A DNA stretch of 34,293 nucleotides. It comes from a virus. The translations under genes were made by a program, and so were the position numbers. Shown in pieces: positions 30,801-34,293 of this stretch; position 1 is the first letter of the stretch, and each line of letters begins with the position of its first letter. The notes beneath the pieces were generated by a model. That model was not told the origin of the DNA. It saw only the letters and a program-made list of their open reading frames with translations, and made no database searches. Location of the stretch: positions 1 through 34,293 of the IMG/VR virus record IMGVR_UViG_3300035688_000306; one strand, 5' to 3'.

Positions 30801-31045
30801 GTATGGGACAGGAAGGTGACACAAGAAAATTTCGTCCACCCTACCCCGGTGGCGTTACAAAAGACATCAGCACCAAACCAGCAAAGAAAAAAATGTGTTA
30901 CAGTTGTGGACAAGAGATCAGGGGCAAAATATGGCGAGTAGACAATAAAAATGTGGAATGCACTCAGTGCCATAATGAAGGCACAACGTCTCCGTTGGAA
31001 GGCGACTTCTTAAATAACGATTTTAACATTCTAGATTTCTATTAG
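30797..31045 (+). CDS. Zinc-ribbon protein in head operon
   Basis: An 82-residue protein with CYSC and CTQC about 20 residues apart. The N-terminal 30 residues are polar and Pro/Gly-rich. It starts on the stop of the minor head gene. Could be a virion component or assembly factor; no family is recognised. Confidence 0.6.
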   Translation: MSMGQEGDTRKFRPPYPGGVTKDISTKPAKKKMCYSCGQEIRGKIWRVDNKNVECTQCHNEGTTSPLEGDFLNNDFNILDFY

Positions 31046-31059
31046 AAAGGTGAACTTGA

Positions 31060-31713
31060 ATGGTTAGAGCCAATAAAATAACTGATGCAAACAAGCCGAT
31101 AGACAGAAATATTTACAATCCACTTATCGACGATTACATGAGCCAGTCAGATGGGGCGGCGCAGACGATAGCGAGTTCAATCACGTTTAACGGTTCAGCA
31201 ACGTTTACTGGAGGCACAAGCGGATCTTTACTAATCCAGAAAACAACGGCGACAGCGGCAGTAACAACGCTGAGTCTAACAGGCTTGAATCTGATTCCAT
31301 CAAAACTTTACATGATAACCAACAAAATCAAAAACGTCTTTGCAGGCGCAATCGTCTGCAAGCTTTTCTACAACAACGATACAACGGACACCAATTATTA
31401 TGAGGCTTTCTATAACTATGCTTCGGGCATAGGCTTCGCCAGCGGCGCAGGCAACGATGCTAGCCTACAATGTCCGCCCGCGCAGAACATACTTGAACAG
31501 TTTGTGGCATGGCTGACTTTTGACTTGGATGGACACCCATGCTTGAGAATTACTAATCATGCAGTCTTGGCGGGCGCGACTGGCGTGGTTGTCGAAGATT
31601 TTGCGCTTCTATACAAAATCCCTCTTGCCAGCATTACTCGAATAGACTATGTGAGCAGCGTAGCCAATTCTTTTGGGGTGGGAAGCGAGTTGGCTATCTA
31701 CGCACTTGACTAG
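31060..31713 (+). CDS. Head decoration-like beta-sandwich protein
   Basis: A 217-residue protein with AAGGTGA upstream of the ATG. Residues 1-60 are polar and Ser/Thr-rich, the rest beta-rich (SKLYMITNKIKNVFAGAIVC) ending in ASITRIDYVSSVANSFGVGS and a final short strand. That ending recurs in the next gene (ANITRIDIIANVAASIAAGS), so the two are tandem relatives. Location between minor head and protease genes fits a capsid decoration, spike or internal protein. Confidence 0.6.
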   Translation: MVRANKITDANKPIDRNIYNPLIDDYMSQSDGAAQTIASSITFNGSATFTGGTSGSLLIQKTTATAAVTTLSLTGLNLIPSKLYMITNKIKNVFAGAIVCKLFYNNDTTDTNYYEAFYNYASGIGFASGAGNDASLQCPPAQNILEQFVAWLTFDLDGHPCLRITNHAVLAGATGVVVEDFALLYKIPLASITRIDYVSSVANSFGVGSELAIYALD

Positions 31714-31854
31714 AAATAAAATGATAGGAGACACCTTGTTATCTCACTATTTAATGATATTCGCAAGGCTTTAAAGGACGAAAAGAAAAGCGAATTCATA
31801 GACCCAAAAACAAGTGAAATCCAGTTTGGCAAACTTTCAAACATAAGAATAATA

Positions 31855-32289
31855 ATGACTTTTGCGGGCATAGACCCAAAAGCATATCGCCTAGTATTTA
31901 GCATTCAAAGCAACCAAGTCATTCCAGTATTGTATAATTGGCAGATTAATGCTGACGCAGTGGCAGCAAATTATGGATTCAACTCAATCTGGCGTCAGTA
32001 TGGAACAGCAAATGATACGATAAAAACGTCAAAAGGTAGCACAAACCTTCTAAATGATAACAATTCAGAAGCAAGTGAATTGTTCTTGGTTCTTGACCTT
32101 ATAATAGCACCAGACGGCTTAGTATGGGTTATTGGACGTTTCGTAGGATATGCCGCTGCTTTTGAAATGGGAACTATAGGATTAGTTCATACCGCAGCCG
32201 TCGCAAACATCACAAGAATAGACATAATAGCAAATGTGGCAGCAAGCATCGCCGCAGGCAGTTTCATAGCGGTTTACGAAACAGAATAA
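31855..32289 (+). CDS. Second decoration-like protein, start unclear
   Basis: A 144-residue product counted from ATG 31855, related to the gene upstream through its C-terminus (ITRID motif, Gly-Ser, closing strand). The reading frame stays open to 31720, and the extra residues (SLFNDIRKALKDEKKSEFID and on) look protein-like, but no ATG, GTG or TTG occurs there. AGGAG at 31726-31730 sits as if for a start near 31738. The true N-terminus is probably upstream by a non-standard start, or one base is wrong. Confidence 0.6.
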   Translation: MTFAGIDPKAYRLVFSIQSNQVIPVLYNWQINADAVAANYGFNSIWRQYGTANDTIKTSKGSTNLLNDNNSEASELFLVLDLIIAPDGLVWVIGRFVGYAAAFEMGTIGLVHTAAVANITRIDIIANVAASIAAGSFIAVYETE

Positions 32290-32300
32290 GGTGAAACAAA

Positions 32301-33908
32301 ATGAGTAAAGTTAGTGAACCATGTTCCCCAAAACTTCGAGCATGCGTAGACGACTTAATCGCACAGGGCAAACCTGAAAGTTCAGCATGGGCAATCTGCA
32401 AAGCTCAACTAAACGAGAAACTGCGCGAAGCCCAAACCGCCAATGTCTGCGGAACATGCAACTGGGTCGAAGATGATCCTAAAGAACCAAAAGAAACTTG
32501 TCCATTATGCGGTGCTAAAGCATATTACGTGCCAGTTCTCCATCCCCAAGAAACTTTTAAACATTCTGATTTTCAAAAAATCCAAAATCAATTCATAACA
32601 CAATGCGGACAAGAAGAAGGTTTAAGGCGCTATCAAGAATGGATTGACCGATTAGGGTTAGACGAAAGTAAAAGTTATTTGGCAAACGCAACTATGAGAG
32701 AAAAGTTCCAGTGGGTAAGAAAGCATGTTGACTTTGAACTTTGGAAAGAAGATGTAGATGCTAAATACTGGAAAGTGGAAGTGGCATTTCCATTAGAAAG
32801 CATGAATAGTAATGTTTACTCACGCGAAGAATTACAACTAGCGGCACGAACTCTTAAAGGTAAACCCGTTAATCTCAATCATAAATTCAATTTTCCAACA
32901 GTGGAAATAGTCGCGTCTGAATTTGAAAGCGATACTGTTGAGGCCATATTGCGAATTCCTCGGGCACTAAAATGTCCTATTTGCGACAAAAACAAGACGT
33001 TGAATGAACTTATTGAAACAAACGGAATTGTTAATGTAAGTCACGAATCAGGATGCGAATATGGCACAGGTTCGCATGGTGAATGTCAAGGTATGAGTTA
33101 TACCGGATTAGCCTTGTTAACTAAGGATGTTTTGGCTGGAATTCCGTTGACTCGTCTTATGCCTTTAGAAAGTATCATGGTTGAAGCCTTACAAGTTAAT
33201 GAGACAAAAACCGAAAAGAAAGTGAAAAAGTTGGAAGCAAAAATAGTGGAAAAACCTAAATCAACCCAAGAACAAAGTGACGCGACAAACCCGATTTTGA
33301 CACCGACTGCAGGCGAATGTCCTGAAGGCTACCATAAGAATGAGGACACTGGTGAATGCGTCAAAGATATTGAGCAAAGCGATACGTCTGCGCAGACAGT
33401 GAAGGGTACAAGTGTTGAAGATGCTTTAATTGACGAAAAAGTTGGAAGGATAAAAGCAGAGCGTGAAGCAACAAAAGGAATTCAAGAGTTTAAAGATAAA
33501 GCAACAGAATGGGAGAAGCAGTTTCGAGATTCAGAAGCAAAACTCATCAAACAGACGGGCATGATTGAAGCGCAAACCAAAACTATTGAACGATTAGAAA
33601 AGCAAGTGGCAGACCGCGATTTGAAAGCTGTGGAAGATGGCAGAAAACTCTCAGACCGCGAAGACAGATTGAAAGATGCAATATTGAGTAGAGATGACTA
33701 CAAACTGCAATTGGAAAAGGTGAAGACTGAACATGAAACATTAACGGGCAAGTATCACGATGGCCTAAAGACAAACTTGGACTTGAGCAGAAAACTAACG
33801 GCGGCAAACGAGGATTACCTGACTGTTTCAAAAGAGAGCGATGACACAAAAGAAGCATTAAAAAGAGCACAGATACAAGCAAAGAAAATCATTCGCATTA
33901 CACCATAG
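32301..33908 (+). CDS. Prohead protease fused to scaffold
   Basis: A 535-residue protein just before the MCP gene. Residues 7-37 (PCSPKLRACVDDLI, SSAWAICKAQL) match a short motif seen in phage head-protease proteins. A zinc ribbon follows (Cys50, Cys53, Cys67, Cys70). About 155-290 resemble XkdF-type or prohead-protease domains (NSNVYSREELQLAARTLKGK, NLNHKFNFPTVEI with His194, and a later NVSHES). Residues 385-520 are a long coiled coil that would act as internal scaffold. ATG 32301 has GGTGA upstream. Catalytic residues are not certain. Confidence 0.7.
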   Translation: MSKVSEPCSPKLRACVDDLIAQGKPESSAWAICKAQLNEKLREAQTANVCGTCNWVEDDPKEPKETCPLCGAKAYYVPVLHPQETFKHSDFQKIQNQFITQCGQEEGLRRYQEWIDRLGLDESKSYLANATMREKFQWVRKHVDFELWKEDVDAKYWKVEVAFPLESMNSNVYSREELQLAARTLKGKPVNLNHKFNFPTVEIVASEFESDTVEAILRIPRALKCPICDKNKTLNELIETNGIVNVSHESGCEYGTGSHGECQGMSYTGLALLTKDVLAGIPLTRLMPLESIMVEALQVNETKTEKKVKKLEAKIVEKPKSTQEQSDATNPILTPTAGECPEGYHKNEDTGECVKDIEQSDTSAQTVKGTSVEDALIDEKVGRIKAEREATKGIQEFKDKATEWEKQFRDSEAKLIKQTGMIEAQTKTIERLEKQVADRDLKAVEDGRKLSDREDRLKDAILSRDDYKLQLEKVKTEHETLTGKYHDGLKTNLDLSRKLTAANEDYLTVSKESDDTKEALKRAQIQAKKIIRITP

Positions 33909-33931
33909 TCACCAAGTTTATTGGGACATCC

Positions 33932-34003
33932 TTGAGGTTCTCAACCCTGTGAAGTTGAGCGGCTGACTAAAAACGGGTTCGCAGCCGTCACCCCAACGAG
34001 GGG
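33932..34003 (+). ncRNA. Structured leader upstream of MCP
   Basis: Four hairpins can form in 72 bases: TTGAG/CTCAA (33932-33936 with 33940-33944); CTCAAC/GTTGAG (33940-33945 with 33954-33959); CGGCTG/CAGCCG (33960-33965 with 33982-33987); CCCC/GGGG (33991-33994 with 34000-34003). The first two share CTCAA and exclude each other. The element lies 37 bases before the MCP start and might tune capsid expression, process the transcript, or hold a DNA site. No known RNA family is recognised. Confidence 0.4.
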
Positions 34004-34019
34004 ATAATGCCCAACAAAA

Positions 34020-34146
34020 GTTTAAGGTGAAAACAAAAAATGTCAGAAAAAAAGATTGTTGCAGAAGCAAAAACAGGCGACGGTACAGTGATAGAGATTA
34101 ATCTGCCCGAAATAGACAAGACCATTCAGAAACTTGTTGAGGAAAG
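34020..34146. repeat. Right copy of exact 127-bp terminal repeat
   Basis: Identical to bases 1-127. Here the upstream context is visible: protease/scaffold gene, structured spacer, then the MCP ribosome site. This is the natural genomic position of the MCP gene. Confidence 0.85.
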
Positions 34147-34293
34147 TCCGAAGCTTAAAGAATACTTTGAAGAATTGAAGGAGTACAAAGCTAAGAAGGC
34201 AGAGGGCAAAGGCGTGGTTGAAGCCATGTCCACAGATAGGAAAACAAAGTTGGTTGAGGCCCTTAGAAACGTTAGACAAGCTGACATTAAAGA
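34040..34293 (+). CDS. MCP 5' end, variant allele (partial)
   Basis: The first 84 codons of an MCP gene, cut by the window end. The protein matches the complete copy except for five substitutions after residue 60 (for example EAMSTDRK in place of ESMGTDKK), while DNA in that stretch is clearly diverged and most changes are silent. Either this is the same gene from another strain joined at the ends of a circular map, or the start of a second, tandem MCP gene. Confidence 0.75.
   Translation, partial: MSEKKIVAEAKTGDGTVIEINLPEIDKTIQKLVEESPKLKEYFEELKEYKAKKAEGKGVVEAMSTDRKTKLVEALRNVRQADIK

Noticed and set aside
33960-33990. Possible tRNA 3' half (GGGTTCGCAG resembles a T-arm) as an attachment site
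   Set aside because: The T-arm stem does not pair (G opposite G, C opposite T), the invariant A of the loop is missing, and no acceptor or anticodon arms fit.

Overview
The window looks like one essentially complete genome of a temperate tailed virus (class Caudoviricetes, HK97-fold capsid), most likely infecting an archaeon. Direct evidence for a tailed virus is the set terminase small and large subunits, portal, minor head protein, prohead protease/scaffold, major capsid protein (MCP), head-tail and tail proteins, tail hub and fibres, plus a tyrosine integrase. Evidence for an archaeal host is weaker and partly inferential: TATA-like boxes in front of the two promoter-bearing gaps (one only about 22 nt from its ATG, as in leaderless archaeal messages), T-rich terminator tracts, many TTG/GTG starts behind GGTGA-type ribosome sites, and an unusual wealth of tiny zinc-ribbon proteins. 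No host genus can be named from the sequence.

The last 274 bases restart the first gene of the window. Bases 1-127 recur exactly at 34020-34146, then continue as a different MCP allele. The simplest reading is a circular or circularly permuted genome of about 34.0 kb whose ends were assembled through a polymorphic MCP gene. A true tandem MCP duplication is the alternative.

Layout, read as a circle. (a) A control region at 22.5-22.7 kb drives two divergent arms. (b) The leftward arm (22514 down to 16442) is a tightly overlapped operon of more than 20 mostly tiny genes: integrase, ribbon-helix-helix and winged-helix regulators, a ParB-HTH-zinc-nuclease fusion, an HExxH protein and a dozen or more Cys-rich zinc-binding miniproteins. 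(c) The rightward arm starts at 22690 with a membrane/GTPase cassette (23.2-25.8 kb), then an MT-A70-type adenine methyltransferase, TerS, TerL, portal, minor head protein, two related head or decoration proteins, protease/scaffold and MCP. It continues from base 1 with a hairpin/T-tract terminator, a five-enzyme sugar-modification cassette (1.2-6.0 kb), a fibre/adhesin cluster (6.0-11.3 kb), neck and tail genes (11.3-14.3 kb), a tail hub (14.3-16.0 kb) and a small membrane protein, ending in T-rich DNA at 16.25 kb where the two arms converge.

Two HNH nuclease genes have entered the structural arm: one inside the start of a fibre gene (7539-8075, leaving a relic start) and one in reverse orientation between neck genes (11733-12329). 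No polymerase, helicase or primase is recognisable, so replication presumably relies on the host. No long tape-measure gene is present, which suggests a short tail. The most novel parts are the GTPase/GAP1-N-like/membrane cassette, the ParB-nuclease fusion, the histidine-rich fibre and the zinc-miniprotein island.
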